A stretch of DNA of 64,000 nucleotides from Paenibacillus sp. FSL W8-0186 (GCF_037969765.1 NZ_CP150207.1:248001-312000), one strand, 5' to 3'. Positions 1 to 9,507 are shown, numbered from the stretch's first letter. Notes: generated from the sequence alone by a model not told the origin. Made by a program: numbers and translations.

Positions 1-688
1 TGACGGTCAGCGTTTCTGTGCCTGCACGACCCTCAAATCCGCCGGTCGTTCCGTCCTCGAAGGTGATGGTGGTGAACTCCTTCGCTGGCGGTCTAGGCGG
101 TTCAGGATTGCCGCCGCCGGAATCGGCCTTCTCGGTGATCAGGATGTCCCCGATGTAGAAGGGAACGGAGGCTCCTACATCATTGGATTGAATGCGCAGA
201 GCCGTATCCATGCTGGTATCGACGGTAAACTCTCTGGTCAAAGAAACAGCTTTGCCAGCTTCATAGTTAACGCCGGTCCAGTTCCCATAGCTATTCACAG
301 TTAGAAGAACAGCCTGGGCACCGCTTGGTATGCTCTCGTTCGCATCCACATAGACGGATGCTGTGACGGTGTAAGTTTTGCCGTTAACCAGGTGGATGTC
401 GGCAAATTTGAAATCAACTGCGTCATAGTCATTCGTTCGGTTGCTGACATATAGGGCCGCACCATCATCGTTCCCGTCAAAGACCTTGCCGGTGACCGGT
501 GCCAGTTGAGCGCCACCCGACTGTGTCGCCACGCCTTGGCCGCTGGCAAAAGTCTCGTGATAGACTTCTACCGCATCATTCGTGGCCGATGGCGCCGCTG
601 CATTCGCTTCTGAAGGCAGCCAGCCTAAAGGAATAAGCAGGATTACTGCAAGCAAAATCGAGATGCCTTGCTTGATCATTTTTCCCAT
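1..688 (-). CDS. Secreted carbohydrate-binding enzyme, probably modular xylanase (N-terminal part)
   Basis: The reading frame enters from the left edge on the minus strand, so only the first ~229 residues are present and the catalytic part is not seen. It opens with a basic start and a hydrophobic signal segment ending near an ANA/AAP site. A beta-rich module of about 140 residues follows ([33 protein letters not shown]), typical of CBM22/CBM4_9 modules. A Pro-rich linker then leads into a second module that begins [12 protein letters not shown]. Tandem CBM22 modules usually precede a GH10 xylanase domain, so xylanase is an inference. The ATG at 688 was chosen because a GGGGGA ribosome site lies 9 nt upstream; an in-frame ATG at 697 abuts that site. 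A cre-like site lies upstream. Confidence 0.75.
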   Translation of the reverse strand, partial: MGKMIKQGISILLAVILLIPLGWLPSEANAAAPSATNDAVEVYHETFASGQGVATQSGGAQLAPVTGKVFDGNDDGAALYVSNRTNDYDAVDFKFADIHLVNGKTYTVTASVYVDANESIPSGAQAVLLTVNSYGNWTGVNYEAGKAVSLTREFTVDTSMDTALRIQSNDVGASVPFYIGDILITEKADSGGGNPEPPRPPAKEFTTITFEDGTTGGFEGRAGTETLTV

Positions 689-724
689 TCGTTGCATTCC
701 CCCTACAGTAGATTGGTTAAAACG

Positions 725-738
725 GTAAAGCGCTTTCA
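725..738 (-). promoter_or_regulatory. cre-like catabolite repression site
   Basis: The minus strand reads TGAAAGCGCTTTAC, matching the CcpA consensus TGWAARCGYTWNCW at 12 of 14 positions around the AAAGCGCTTT core. It lies 37 bp upstream of the chosen start of the carbohydrate-binding protein, a usual place for glucose repression of a hydrolase gene. The role is inferred. Confidence 0.5.
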
Positions 739-1087
739 ATTGATTGAAGGAGTCCTCCTTTCCCACCCCAAATCATAGCATCCGTGCAAAAAACGCTTCT
801 AGCTAGAAATTAAAGATTATTCCGTAGTTTTTAAAGATAAATTTCCATTTGTGCTCTTTAGGCTGGGGAACAGAGGGGCTGTGTTAATAGAGCATTGCGT
901 TTAGCGGGATATCGAGTTAATGGGTTACACCCATAGTAAGACCACTTTGATTGTTGGGACTGTGGCGCTCGCTTGGTGGTTAGATTGTCGGCGGCGGTTC
1001 AGTTTCGGCCCCTGGTTTTCGTGGTAATTTAAAAACGAAATGTATTTCATACATCTAGTTAAGCTCTTTTTATAAAAAAACCATGCG

Positions 1088-1180
1088 CTAAATGGAAAAC
1101 ATGCAGTTAGTTTGTCTGAATTGAGCTAATTCGTCGAAAAAGCTTTTAACTAAATGTAGGTTCTGCAGTTAGTTCTCTCT
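1088..1180. repeat. Two-copy imperfect direct repeat, 62-bp period
   Basis: Both copies start CTAAATG and contain TGCAGTTAGTT followed by a TCT-rich end. The first begins at 1088 and the second at 1150. The spacer includes AAAAAGCTTTT. No function is apparent; a dispersed intergenic element is the likeliest explanation. Confidence 0.5.
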
Positions 1181-1245
1181 AACATGGCCAAAACCGATGA
1201 TCTACCTGCATGAAATACACTTAGCCATCTTAGCTTAGCTTACTA

Positions 1246-1285
1246 CCTCACCTCACCTCACCTCACCTCACCTCACCTCACCTCA
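1246..1285. repeat. CCTCA pentanucleotide tandem repeat, 8 units
   Basis: Eight perfect head-to-tail copies of CCTCA, followed by degenerate CCCTAACTA units up to about 1315. The tract is outside genes and has a C/T versus A/G strand bias. Such a tract is prone to slippage and could vary in length between isolates. Confidence 0.9.
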
Positions 1286-1525
1286 CCCTAACTACCCTAA
1301 CTACCTTACTACCCTATTTCCACCCTTATCCCTATCCATACCCTCTCATGACCCTCCAACCTTCCTATTATAGAAGCAAGAGGACTACCTTACGCCTCCA
1401 AGACATCCGGAAAAAGAGAACGGGCTTAAGGAAATATGAGCGGCGGTTGGCAGTCGGCTGTCCGCAGCCCAATAAAATCTTCCTTTTTAGGACATCATAA
1501 AATTATGAAGACTTCGTGAAGATGT

Positions 1526-1564
1526 TTGACAATGAGAATCAATAGCATATAATAATGATTATAA
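1526..1564 (+). promoter_or_regulatory. ahpCF promoter with Fur-like and PerR-like boxes
   Basis: A sigma-A promoter is visible: TTGACA (1526-1531), 16-bp spacer, TATAAT (1548-1553). A 15-bp element at 1550-1564 (TAATAATGATTATAA) matches the Bacillus PerR box TTATAATNATTATAA at all but one position and overlaps the -10. A second element at 1528-1546 (GACAATGAGAATCAATAGC) matches the 19-bp Fur box at about 15 positions and fills the spacer. Repression by PerR with derepression by peroxide is the established logic for this operon in Bacillus; a Fur contribution is inferred from the sequence. Confidence 0.75.
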
Positions 1565-1656
1565 ATAAGAATTAGTTTTAGTTGAGTGAGACGGTGTGAT
1601 AAACTAGTCTTAAGCTTCTATCACTAATTGCGAAAATTTAGGAGGTAAGATTAACC

Positions 1657-2220
1657 ATGGCATTGATTGGAACAGAGGTACTACCGTTTAAAGCAATGGC
1701 TTTCCACAACGGTGAATTCATCGAGGTATCTGACGAGAACTTCAAAGGCAAATGGAGCGTAGTTTGCTTCTACCCAGCAGACTTCACATTTGTGTGCCCA
1801 ACTGAGCTTGAAGACTTGCAGGATCAATATGCTACATTGAAAGACCTTGGCGTAGAAGTATACTCCGTATCCACGGATTCCCACTTCGTGCACAAAGCAT
1901 GGCATGACAGCTCCGAGGCCATCGGCAAGGTTACTTACATTATGATTGGTGACCCATCCCATACAATTTCCCGTAACTTCGACGTGCTGGATGAAGCAAG
2001 TGGCATGGCGAACCGCGCTACATTCATCATCGATCCAGACGGCGTAATCCAAACGGTTGAAATCACTGCAGACGGCATCGGCCGTGATGCAAGCACACTT
2101 ATCGACAAAATCAAGGCAGCTCAATACGTACGCAAACATCCAGGCGAAGTGTGCCCTGCGAAATGGAAAGAAGGCGGAGAAACATTGAAGCCTAGCCTTG
2201 ATCTCGTAGGTAAGATCTAA
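1657..2220 (+). CDS. ahpC: Alkyl hydroperoxide reductase subunit C (2-Cys peroxiredoxin)
   Basis: This 187-residue cytoplasmic peroxiredoxin reduces hydrogen peroxide and organic hydroperoxides, taking electrons from AhpF. The peroxidatic cysteine lies in FVCPTE (Cys47) and the resolving cysteine in GEVCPAKW (Cys166), as expected for the typical 2-Cys AhpC class; length is normal for the family. The ATG is preceded by an AGGAGG ribosome site at the usual spacing. ahpF follows after 13 nt, so the two form one operon. The promoter carries PerR-like and Fur-like boxes, pointing to induction by peroxide and perhaps iron limitation. Confidence 0.97.
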   Translation: MALIGTEVLPFKAMAFHNGEFIEVSDENFKGKWSVVCFYPADFTFVCPTELEDLQDQYATLKDLGVEVYSVSTDSHFVHKAWHDSSEAIGKVTYIMIGDPSHTISRNFDVLDEASGMANRATFIIDPDGVIQTVEITADGIGRDASTLIDKIKAAQYVRKHPGEVCPAKWKEGGETLKPSLDLVGKI

Positions 2221-2233
2221 GGAGAGAGAAATC

Positions 2234-3766
2234 ATGAAACTGGATGCAGACATTAAACAACAACTGGAGCAATATCTTCAGCTTTTGGAAGGCGATGTTC
2301 TGCTGAAAGTCAGTGCAGGTAGCGATTCTGTATCTAACGACATGCTGGATCTAGTGAATGAACTGTCCAGCATGTCGGACAGAATCACAGTAGAGCGCAC
2401 GGAATTGGCTAGAACGCCAAGTTTTAGCGTAAATCGTGTAGGTGAAGAAGATACTGGCGTAGTATTTGCCGGCGTTCCATTGGGACATGAATTCACTTCG
2501 CTCGTTCTGGCACTGCTTCAAGTCAGCGGCAGAGCTCCAAAGGTAGAACAAAGCGTAATTGATCAAATCAAGAGCATTAAAGGCGAATATAACTTCGAGA
2601 CTTACGTAAGCCTATCCTGCCACAACTGTCCTGACGTTGTGCAGGCACTCAACTTGATGAGTATTCTGAACCCTGGCATCACACATACGATGATCGACGG
2701 GGCAGCCTTCAAGGAAGAAGTGGAGAGCAAGGACATTCTGGCCGTGCCGACCGTTCACCTGAATGGCGAGTTCTTCGAGAGCGGCCGCATGACGATCGAT
2801 GACATCCTTGCGAAGCTGGTTACCTCGGATGCCTCCGAGTTCGAGAACAAAGAGCCTTATGACGTCCTGGTCATCGGCGGCGGACCAGCCGGCGCGAGTG
2901 CGGCGATTTATGCGGCACGCAAAGGAATCCGCACAGGTATTGTGGCCGAGCGCTTCGGCGGTCAGGTTAATGATACCTTGAGCATCGAGAACTTCATCAG
3001 CGTGAAGTACACGGAAGGGCCTAAACTCGCTGCCAGCCTTGAAGAGCATGCGAAGGAATACAACATCGATATCATGAAGGCACAACGTGCGAAACGTCTG
3101 GAGAAGAAGGATCTAATTGAAGTTGAGCTGGAAAATGGCGCAATTCTGAAGAGCAAGACCGTCATCATCTCCACAGGAGCCCGCTGGCGCAATCTGGGCG
3201 TACCTGGCGAAGCAGAATATAAGAACAAAGGCGTAGCCTACTGCCCGCATTGCGATGGTCCTCTATTCGCAGGCAAGAAGGTTGCCGTAGTAGGCGGCGG
3301 AAACTCCGGTATTGAGGCAGCGATTGACCTTGCAGGTCTTACCGACCATGTTACCGTTCTGGAATTCATGCCAGAGCTGAAGGCAGACTCTGTACTGCAA
3401 GAACGTCTGAATAGTTTGCCAAATACGACTGTTATCAAAAATGCGCAAGTGAAAGAAATCACGGGTTCGAACCGAGTTGACGGCGTCAGCTACATCGAGC
3501 GCGAGAGCGGCGAGACAAAGCATCTTGATCTCGAGGGCGTATTCGTTCAAATCGGCCTGGTTCCAAACACCGACTGGCTCGGTGACACGATTGAGCGTAC
3601 TCGCATGGGTGAAATCGTGGTTGACAACCATGGCGCAACTAGCATCCCTGGCGTATTCGCTGCCGGCGACTGCACGAACTCGCCTTACAAGCAAATCATC
3701 ATTTCGATGGGATCCGGTGCTACCGCAGCTTTAGGTGCATTCGATTACCTGATTCGGAATCAATAA
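2234..3766 (+). CDS. ahpF: Alkyl hydroperoxide reductase subunit F (NADH:peroxiredoxin reductase)
   Basis: This 510-residue flavoprotein passes electrons from NADH through FAD and two disulfide centres to AhpC. The N-terminal ~200 residues form the tandem thioredoxin-fold domain with the CHNC redox centre (Cys129/Cys132). The rest is thioredoxin-reductase-like: FAD-binding GGGPAGASAA near residue 215, the CPHC redox centre (Cys337/Cys340), a second dinucleotide motif GGGNSGIEAA near 355, and the C-terminal FAD motif GVFAAGDC. Length matches the family. A GGAGAG ribosome site sits in the short gap after ahpC. The operon ends at a hairpin just downstream. Confidence 0.97.
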   Translation: MKLDADIKQQLEQYLQLLEGDVLLKVSAGSDSVSNDMLDLVNELSSMSDRITVERTELARTPSFSVNRVGEEDTGVVFAGVPLGHEFTSLVLALLQVSGRAPKVEQSVIDQIKSIKGEYNFETYVSLSCHNCPDVVQALNLMSILNPGITHTMIDGAAFKEEVESKDILAVPTVHLNGEFFESGRMTIDDILAKLVTSDASEFENKEPYDVLVIGGGPAGASAAIYAARKGIRTGIVAERFGGQVNDTLSIENFISVKYTEGPKLAASLEEHAKEYNIDIMKAQRAKRLEKKDLIEVELENGAILKSKTVIISTGARWRNLGVPGEAEYKNKGVAYCPHCDGPLFAGKKVAVVGGGNSGIEAAIDLAGLTDHVTVLEFMPELKADSVLQERLNSLPNTTVIKNAQVKEITGSNRVDGVSYIERESGETKHLDLEGVFVQIGLVPNTDWLGDTIERTRMGEIVVDNHGATSIPGVFAAGDCTNSPYKQIIISMGSGATAALGAFDYLIRNQ

Positions 3767-3776
3767 TATATTTATG

Positions 3777-3819
3777 AACGGCCTTGGTCCTGATCTATTT
3801 TGGGACTGGGGCCGTTTTT
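3777..3819. terminator. Bidirectional terminator between ahpF and the cyclase gene
   Basis: Imperfect stem AACGGCC...GGCCGTT with inner GGTCC/GGGAC pairing, followed by a T run on the plus strand. It sits between the convergent ends of ahpF and the cyclase gene, whose stop codon overlaps its right side. Confidence 0.75.
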
Positions 3820-5716
3820 AGTTATGCTTGTCATCATATTTCCTTCGATAGTGGCTCAGCGCCAGGAGCGGCCAAATGTACCGGTAGCTGTGATAATGAG
3901 TATAAAAATGGCCGGGAAGACCCGCGCCTGTCGGATAAGTGCTCTTCCAGTTGTCTTCATGCAGTAATGCGATAAGCCTGCGGATTCCTGCATTTATCGC
4001 AGACGTTGGCTGCGTGTGCACAGCGATAAGCGCGTCCAGCGCCCATGCGGTCTGGGAGGGAGTGCTGTTCCCTAAGGGCAAATAACGCTGCAGGCGGTCA
4101 CTGTGGCAGGATTCGCCCCATCCGCCGTCTGGATTTTGGATGGTTAGCAGCCAGCGGGTTCCTTTTTGTATCCCCGCATCGCTTGCCGGAAGGCCGACAG
4201 CCGCTAGTCCCGTCAGTGCAGCCCATGTCCCATAGATATAACAGACGCCCCATCTTCCATACCAGGAGCCATCCTTTTCCTGATGTTGGAGCAGCCACCG
4301 CGTTCCTCGCTGAATCCATTCCAGCCGGGTATCCAGCCCGGCGAAGTTCCCGAGATATTCCAGGGTCCGGCCTGTAAGATCCGCCTCCGAGGGATCAATG
4401 GCCGCGGATTTGGCGCCGTCGATGGCGAGCCAGGTCAGCAGCTCATGATTCGTGTTCTTCTCGAATGCCGGCCATCCGCCGTCGTTATTTTGCATGGATA
4501 TGACCCAATTTAGTCCGCGGTTCCACGATGCCAGGCAGGCAGGATCGGTATGGGACAAGCCCGCGATCACCCGTAGAGCCGCCGTTGTATCATCCACATC
4601 GGGATGGAGTGTATTGGTCTCCGAGAATCCCCAGCCTCCGGGAGGGGTGTCCGGATTGTGAATGCTCCAATCTGCCACCTTATGCTGTTGTCTGGAGAGC
4701 AGATACGAAGCGGCACGCCGAGCTGCTGGATGATCAGCGGCCATTCCGGATTCTTGCAGAGCATAGGCGAGCAAAGCAGTATCCCACACAGTAGAAGGGG
4801 AGTTTTGGATCGTTGTTTTACCATCATAGCGGCATTGCATAGCGGTAAGCCCTTGAATGGCGCGGGTAATGAGAGGATGCTGCCGATCATACCCAAGAGC
4901 CAGCAAGGCGAAAATCATGAGAATCGTGCTGCTGGCATAGCTGTAGAGAGTGCCGTCGGCCTCGATCCGCTCCAGCATAAATTGCTCAGCCTTGGCTGTA
5001 GCGGCTTTATGTATTTTATGGGGTGTCCCGATAAGCCGGTTTAGACCCGCTTGTATGCCGTCCAGCATATCCTGATAGCCGCGAGGGAGCTGCTCGTCCT
5101 CCTCCATAGGCCGGCTGCTGAGATCGGACAGATCGGGAGCATGAGCTCCCTTTATGGAGAAACTCTTGTCGGCCATGATCAGCATCGGGGTAAGATGAAC
5201 CCGGGAGTAACTGGAGAAGTCAAAGAAATTCATCGGAAAATCAGCCGGAAGCAGCAGAAACTCCAGCGGGATGAGCGAGATGGATTTAGGCCATTTCCTT
5301 TGCCCTGTGGCGGCGAGGATCGCTTTGGTCAGGAGATTGGTGACCGCCCCAAGTCCGCCTTGAGATAGAATATACCGTTTGGCCCGCTGTATCGGTTCGT
5401 CAGCTGCTTGGCTGCAACCAGAATAGAGCAGGGCGTAATAAGCCTCCACCGAAGCGGATAGATTCCCTTCTGCTTCATCGAAGAACCATTTCCAGCAGCC
5501 CTCGGGCTGCTGCTCTGCCAGGATCCGGTCATGGAGCTGGCGAATCAGCGCCTCATTCTCAATGCCCAGCGCCCGAAAGAGGATGATCACATACGCATCG
5601 ATCACCGTCCCATTTTCAAAGCAAAAATGCCAGGACCCATCCTTACGCTGCTGCTGAATCAGCGTTGTGGTCAGCCGCTTGATTTCCTCATCCACTGCAT
5701 GGAGCACGTCGCCCAT
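3818..5716 (-). CDS. sqhC: Squalene-hopene / sporulenol-type terpene cyclase
   Basis: This 632-residue class II cyclase protonates and folds a linear polyprenoid (squalene, or tetraprenyl-beta-curcumene in Bacillus-type SqhC) into a polycyclic triterpenoid. The protonating DXDD motif is present as DVDD (residues 373-376). QW-type repeats recur through the alpha/alpha barrel halves, for example QQRKDGSW near 22, QNNDGGW, QEKDGSWYGRWG and QNPDGGWGE. Length is that of bacterial cyclases. No isoprenoid-synthesis neighbours are visible; the gene stands alone between the ahpCF end and the GH3 gene. A spore-lipid role (sporulenol) is inferred from the Bacillus homologue; hopene synthesis is the alternative. 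Confidence 0.88.
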   Translation of the reverse strand: MGDVLHAVDEEIKRLTTTLIQQQRKDGSWHFCFENGTVIDAYVIILFRALGIENEALIRQLHDRILAEQQPEGCWKWFFDEAEGNLSASVEAYYALLYSGCSQAADEPIQRAKRYILSQGGLGAVTNLLTKAILAATGQRKWPKSISLIPLEFLLLPADFPMNFFDFSSYSRVHLTPMLIMADKSFSIKGAHAPDLSDLSSRPMEEDEQLPRGYQDMLDGIQAGLNRLIGTPHKIHKAATAKAEQFMLERIEADGTLYSYASSTILMIFALLALGYDRQHPLITRAIQGLTAMQCRYDGKTTIQNSPSTVWDTALLAYALQESGMAADHPAARRAASYLLSRQQHKVADWSIHNPDTPPGGWGFSETNTLHPDVDDTTAALRVIAGLSHTDPACLASWNRGLNWVISMQNNDGGWPAFEKNTNHELLTWLAIDGAKSAAIDPSEADLTGRTLEYLGNFAGLDTRLEWIQRGTRWLLQHQEKDGSWYGRWGVCYIYGTWAALTGLAAVGLPASDAGIQKGTRWLLTIQNPDGGWGESCHSDRLQRYLPLGNSTPSQTAWALDALIAVHTQPTSAINAGIRRLIALLHEDNWKSTYPTGAGLPGHFYTHYHSYRYIWPLLALSHYRRKYDDKHN

Positions 5717-5790
5717 CCTTGGGTACCTCCGAGGTATGTCTTTTTAGCATTATATGAAGGCAGGGGAGGGGAAATGAGGGGGAAGACGCA

Positions 5791-5857
5791 AAGAACATCT
5801 CCAGAGAGCTGCCCACTATCTAAACAGATAGGGGAAAACCCGCTTGGAGATGTTCTT
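5791..5857. other. Long two-part hairpin between sqhC and the GH3 gene
   Basis: A perfect 12-bp inverted repeat AAGAACATCTCC / GGAGATGTTCTT (5791-5802, 5846-5857) encloses a second stem CTATCT-AAAC-AGATAG. There is no long T run on either side, so it is either a weak terminator for the beta-glucosidase transcript or a structured leader of sqhC. Confidence 0.55.
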
Positions 5858-5939
5858 GAATTATTACGATGAAATTTGGTTCAAGCTCAGAGTATCAAAG
5901 CTCAAAGCTCAGAATGGCTTGTAGCTTACTGCATATTTC

Positions 5940-8201
5940 TTATTGCCGTTCATACTCAGCGATCATCTCTGCGATCACATCGTCCGGTGAACGATCGACC
6001 AACCAGGTCTGGCCAAACATCTGGAAGATCTTAATGGCCGGGAAGTCGCCCCAGAAGCCAATGAATACATCGTCCAGAATGACTTGCTCGCTGACATGCT
6101 TGTTCATCTCCGCAAGATAAGCTTCAAAGATGCCTCTCGCCTTCGGTGTGTTGATCCAGTCGTTCAGCAGGCTGAACTTGTGGAAAGAGACTGGCTCCAA
6201 GCCGAAGTCGCAATGAACACGTTCACGCAAGCGAATGTCCCGGGAAGAACTGCCGATCGCGATTTGGAAGTACCCTGTCTCCGCCACCCATTTGTTGTAC
6301 TTCGTGTTGTAATAAGCGAAGTCGCGTTCCTCCAGTACGAATTGAACCTGCTGCTTCTCGCCGGGAGCAAGGGCAATCTTCGCAAATGCTTTAAGCTCTT
6401 TCTCCGGACGGCCCCAGCTGCACTCTTCATCATGAACATAGAGCTGAACAACCTCTTTACCGGACATCTTCCCGGTATTCTCTACTGTAAAGCTTACGTT
6501 CACATTTCTGCCCTGCTGAACAGCCTTCAGATCGGAGTAAGCGAAGGTCGTATACGACAAGCCATGCCCGAACGGGAATTGCGGCGCCAGCTCCTTGCGG
6601 TCATAGTAACGGTAACCGATATAGAGCCCTTCGCGATAGTAGAGCTTGCCGTTCTCGCCGCGAATCCGCATATGCGCCGGGTTATCAGACAGCTTGACAG
6701 GGAAGGTCTCCGACAGCTTGCCGGACGGATTGACGCGTCCGAACAGAATATCGGCAATCGCCTTGCCGCTGCCTTGGCCGGTCAGCCAGGAATGAAGCAC
6801 GCCTGGCACATACTGAACCCAGGAATTCATCGCTAGTGCTGATCCGCTGCTAGTAACGACGATGCAGCGAGGCTGAAACTCTGTCACCGCCTTGATGAGC
6901 TTCTGCTGATGAACCGGCAGCTCAATCGTCTCCAGATCGTGCATTTCTGATTCAACATACTCCGGCTGACCGACGAACAGTACAGCAACGTCTGCGGATG
7001 CTGCAAGCGCCGCACTCTCCTGAATCATTTGCTCATCGATGCGGTCATCCTGCGGATATCCATCCGCATAGATCAGGTCAACCTGATCGCCTGCGATGTT
7101 CTTCAGTTCATCGAATGGAATGTCGACGCGGGTCGGGGTTACTCTCGCACTGCCAGCTCCCTGAATTCTTGGGTGCTTCGCAAACGTTCCGATGACGGCC
7201 ATTTTGGACAGCTTCTTGGAATCAAGCGGCAGAATGCCATTGTCATTTTTCAACAATACGATACTTTCCGCAGCCGCCCGGCGCGCCAGTTCATGATAAT
7301 CCACGTTCGCAGGAGCCGATTCGATATTCGCTTCCTTAACCTTGCGCACAAGCTCGATAATACGGCCAGCGGACTGATCAACAACCGCTTCGTCCAATTT
7401 GCCCTCCTCGACGGCCTTTACAATCGCTTTAGTATTGTAGTAAGCAGGGCCCGGCATTTCCAGATCCAGACCTGCAGCCAGGCCGCGAATCCGGTCATTG
7501 ACAGCGGTCCAGTCCGAGATGACTACTCCGTCATAGCCCCATTCCTCGCGCAAAATATCGTGCAGCAAGTGCTCATTCTCACTCGTATAGGAGCCGTTAA
7601 GCAGGTTGTAGGAGCACATGACGGTCCATGGATTGGCTTTTTTCACAATCCGCTCGAAGGCAGAGAGGTAAATTTCACGCAATGTCCGCTCATCGATTTC
7701 GGAGCTTGTGACGATTTTTTCGAACTCCTGGTTGTTCCCGGCAAAATGCTTCAACGAAGCGCCGACGCCTTGGCTTTGCAGACCGTTCACGAAGGCGGCT
7801 CCAAGCTCGCCCGACAGGACCGGGTCCTCGGAATAATATTCGAAGTTCCGGCCGCCCAGCGGCGTACGCTTCATGTTGATCCCAGGCCCTAAGAGCAAAT
7901 CAACCTCCATATCGCGTCCTTCTATTCCTAAGGCCACACCAAGTTCATGCAGCAGCTCCGTGTTCCAGGACGAGCCGATCGCAGATCCCGTAGGATAGCA
8001 GGTTGCAGGGATATTCTCCCCGGTGATGCCCATCTCTTCATTGCTGTTCGTTTTACGGATTCCGTTTGTTCCATCGTACATTTGCAGAGCGGGAATCCCG
8101 TGTTGTTCAAAGCCCTTTGTCATCCACATATTTAGTCCGGCGCAGATGGCCGCTTTTTCTTCCAAAGTCATAGCCGCGAGCAGTTCTTTTGTTGGTTTCA
8201 T
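5940..8201 (-). CDS. GH3 family beta-glucosidase
   Basis: This protein of about 753 residues hydrolyses terminal beta-linked sugars from short oligosaccharides. The GH3 N-terminal barrel carries KHFAGNNQE (151-159) and the nucleophile Asp in VVISDW (Asp230). A C-terminal alpha/beta sandwich domain and a fibronectin-III-like end (NTGKMSGKEVVQLYV) follow in normal order. No signal peptide is visible, so it probably acts in the cytoplasm on imported disaccharides. The start at 8201 was chosen because AGGAGAG lies 9 nt upstream; a longer frame to 8249 lacks such a site. It lies 67 bp downstream of the PTS EIIC gene on the same strand, so both are likely one transcript under the cre-like site at 9571. 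Confidence 0.92.
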   Translation of the reverse strand: MKPTKELLAAMTLEEKAAICAGLNMWMTKGFEQHGIPALQMYDGTNGIRKTNSNEEMGITGENIPATCYPTGSAIGSSWNTELLHELGVALGIEGRDMEVDLLLGPGINMKRTPLGGRNFEYYSEDPVLSGELGAAFVNGLQSQGVGASLKHFAGNNQEFEKIVTSSEIDERTLREIYLSAFERIVKKANPWTVMCSYNLLNGSYTSENEHLLHDILREEWGYDGVVISDWTAVNDRIRGLAAGLDLEMPGPAYYNTKAIVKAVEEGKLDEAVVDQSAGRIIELVRKVKEANIESAPANVDYHELARRAAAESIVLLKNDNGILPLDSKKLSKMAVIGTFAKHPRIQGAGSARVTPTRVDIPFDELKNIAGDQVDLIYADGYPQDDRIDEQMIQESAALAASADVAVLFVGQPEYVESEMHDLETIELPVHQQKLIKAVTEFQPRCIVVTSSGSALAMNSWVQYVPGVLHSWLTGQGSGKAIADILFGRVNPSGKLSETFPVKLSDNPAHMRIRGENGKLYYREGLYIGYRYYDRKELAPQFPFGHGLSYTTFAYSDLKAVQQGRNVNVSFTVENTGKMSGKEVVQLYVHDEECSWGRPEKELKAFAKIALAPGEKQQVQFVLEERDFAYYNTKYNKWVAETGYFQIAIGSSSRDIRLRERVHCDFGLEPVSFHKFSLLNDWINTPKARGIFEAYLAEMNKHVSEQVILDDVFIGFWGDFPAIKIFQMFGQTWLVDRSPDDVIAEMIAEYERQ

Positions 8202-8268
8202 CGTTATGTCTCTCCTATCGTTACAAATTTCGTCGTTTAGAAAGTCCACTTATGATCACAAATTTAAA

Positions 8269-9507
8269 TTATTCAGCAGCAGCGAGCTGCTCTTTCTTAA
8301 GCTCTTGCTTGTCGTACACTTTGAAGAACGGGAACCAGACGAGGAACATCTGGAACAATACAATTGCCAGAAGCACGACGCCCTTGAATCCGGTCAAGAG
8401 GTACGTGGAGATACCGATCGGCGTATACCAGAGCTGGAACACTTTACTTGGAATGTCTACCAGCCCAAGATCAAGCACGATGTAGACGATAATCGGCGTA
8501 ATGATGCCGTTGATCCACATTGGAATCATCAGAATCGGGTTAAAAGCGACCGGAGCCCCGTAAATGACCGGCTCATTGATATTGAACAGCGAAGGGACAA
8601 TCGTTGCTTTCCCGATCGATTTTAATTTTTTCGACTTCGCGAACATGAACCAGACAATCAGCGGCAGAGTGGCCCCGAGTCCGCCGACGCCGACCCAGCC
8701 GGAGAAGAACGTCTCGAACGTGTTGATATTGACCGGCTCCAAGCCTTGGGCGACGAGCGAAGCGTTCTGTTCTATCGCCGGAATCCAGATCGAGTAGAAA
8801 ATCGGAGTCATGACCCACGGACTGACACCGAAGGAATAGAGCAGAACTCCGATAAAGTTGAACAAGACGAAGCCAATTAAGGTCTGGCTAATTTTTTGCA
8901 GCGGGTTGAAGATGTTTACGATCAGTGCAAACATATCGAAATGCAATTGGTAGATCAGAACCCAGCCGATCACAAGAACCAGAGCAATCGGAACGAGAAA
9001 GTCGAACCAGTCCTTAATGAACTCAGGCAGGGTCGTATTTTTTTTGAAAAAAGAGAATCGGTTAAAGACATTAAAGATAGCAGCTACAAATGCACCCACC
9101 AATAGAGCAGTCACCATCCCCGAAGGCCCGAAGCGCTCCAGGACGAATTGTACCGTTCCGTCGTCACTGAAGGTCGGCTTGAGCAGCATCATGAACAGGG
9201 ATAAGCCAGTTGCGCCCGCTATGAGCTTAATCTTGTCGTGTCCCTTCTTCTGCATGACGGTATATGGTGTCAGAAAAGCAATAAAGATGCCCAGCAATCC
9301 AAAGCTGAACGTCGTAATTGGCGACAGATCAGGCATGCCTGGGATGAAATCATTCAGAATGGACACTAAGGTTATCAATGAACCAATGAAGATCATCGGT
9401 AATGCGACCATAATCGCTTCCTGAATGGAATCGACCCAGACATTCTTCGTAAATGCTTCTAATCGTGGGGCGAAATTCTCTTCCATCCACTTCATTAGAC
9501 GTTGCAT
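8269..9507 (-). CDS. PTS lactose/cellobiose-type EIIC permease
   Basis: This 412-residue polytopic membrane protein is the channel subunit of a phosphotransferase system for beta-glucosides. It has about ten hydrophobic segments and the family signature NINEPVIYG around residue 293, plus the GGLGATLPL loop. Length fits CelB-type EIIC. No EIIA or EIIB gene lies next to it, so those subunits must come from elsewhere. It heads a probable operon with the GH3 beta-glucosidase, which would cleave the imported disaccharide if it arrives unphosphorylated or after dephosphorylation. Start ATG follows AGGAGGAAT. A cre-like site and a TATAAT lie 50-80 bp upstream, indicating glucose repression. Confidence 0.92.
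   Translation of the reverse strand: MQRLMKWMEENFAPRLEAFTKNVWVDSIQEAIMVALPMIFIGSLITLVSILNDFIPGMPDLSPITTFSFGLLGIFIAFLTPYTVMQKKGHDKIKLIAGATGLSLFMMLLKPTFSDDGTVQFVLERFGPSGMVTALLVGAFVAAIFNVFNRFSFFKKNTTLPEFIKDWFDFLVPIALVLVIGWVLIYQLHFDMFALIVNIFNPLQKISQTLIGFVLFNFIGVLLYSFGVSPWVMTPIFYSIWIPAIEQNASLVAQGLEPVNINTFETFFSGWVGVGGLGATLPLIVWFMFAKSKKLKSIGKATIVPSLFNINEPVIYGAPVAFNPILMIPMWINGIITPIIVYIVLDLGLVDIPSKVFQLWYTPIGISTYLLTGFKGVVLLAIVLFQMFLVWFPFFKVYDKQELKKEQLAAAE

Larger units (their letters stand above)
739..1500. other. Long intergenic region with repeats, no gene seen
   Basis: No convincing coding frame was found. The stretch holds a two-copy imperfect direct repeat (about 1088-1117 and 1150-1180, sharing CTAAATG and TGCAGTTAGTT) and a CCTCA microsatellite (1246-1285). 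The repeat pair resembles dispersed intergenic repeats rather than genes. Confidence 0.6.

Noticed and set aside
1246..1285. CCTCA tandem repeat as a CRISPR-like array
   Set aside because: Units are 5 bp with no spacers; it is a microsatellite.
1681..2253. Long minus-strand frame across ahpC
   Set aside because: Antisense shadow of a clear ahpC gene; Cys/Val-rich, no ribosome site, no family.
7029..7892. 287-codon plus-strand frame inside the GH3 gene
   Set aside because: Shadow of the GH3 reading frame; no start signal or family features.
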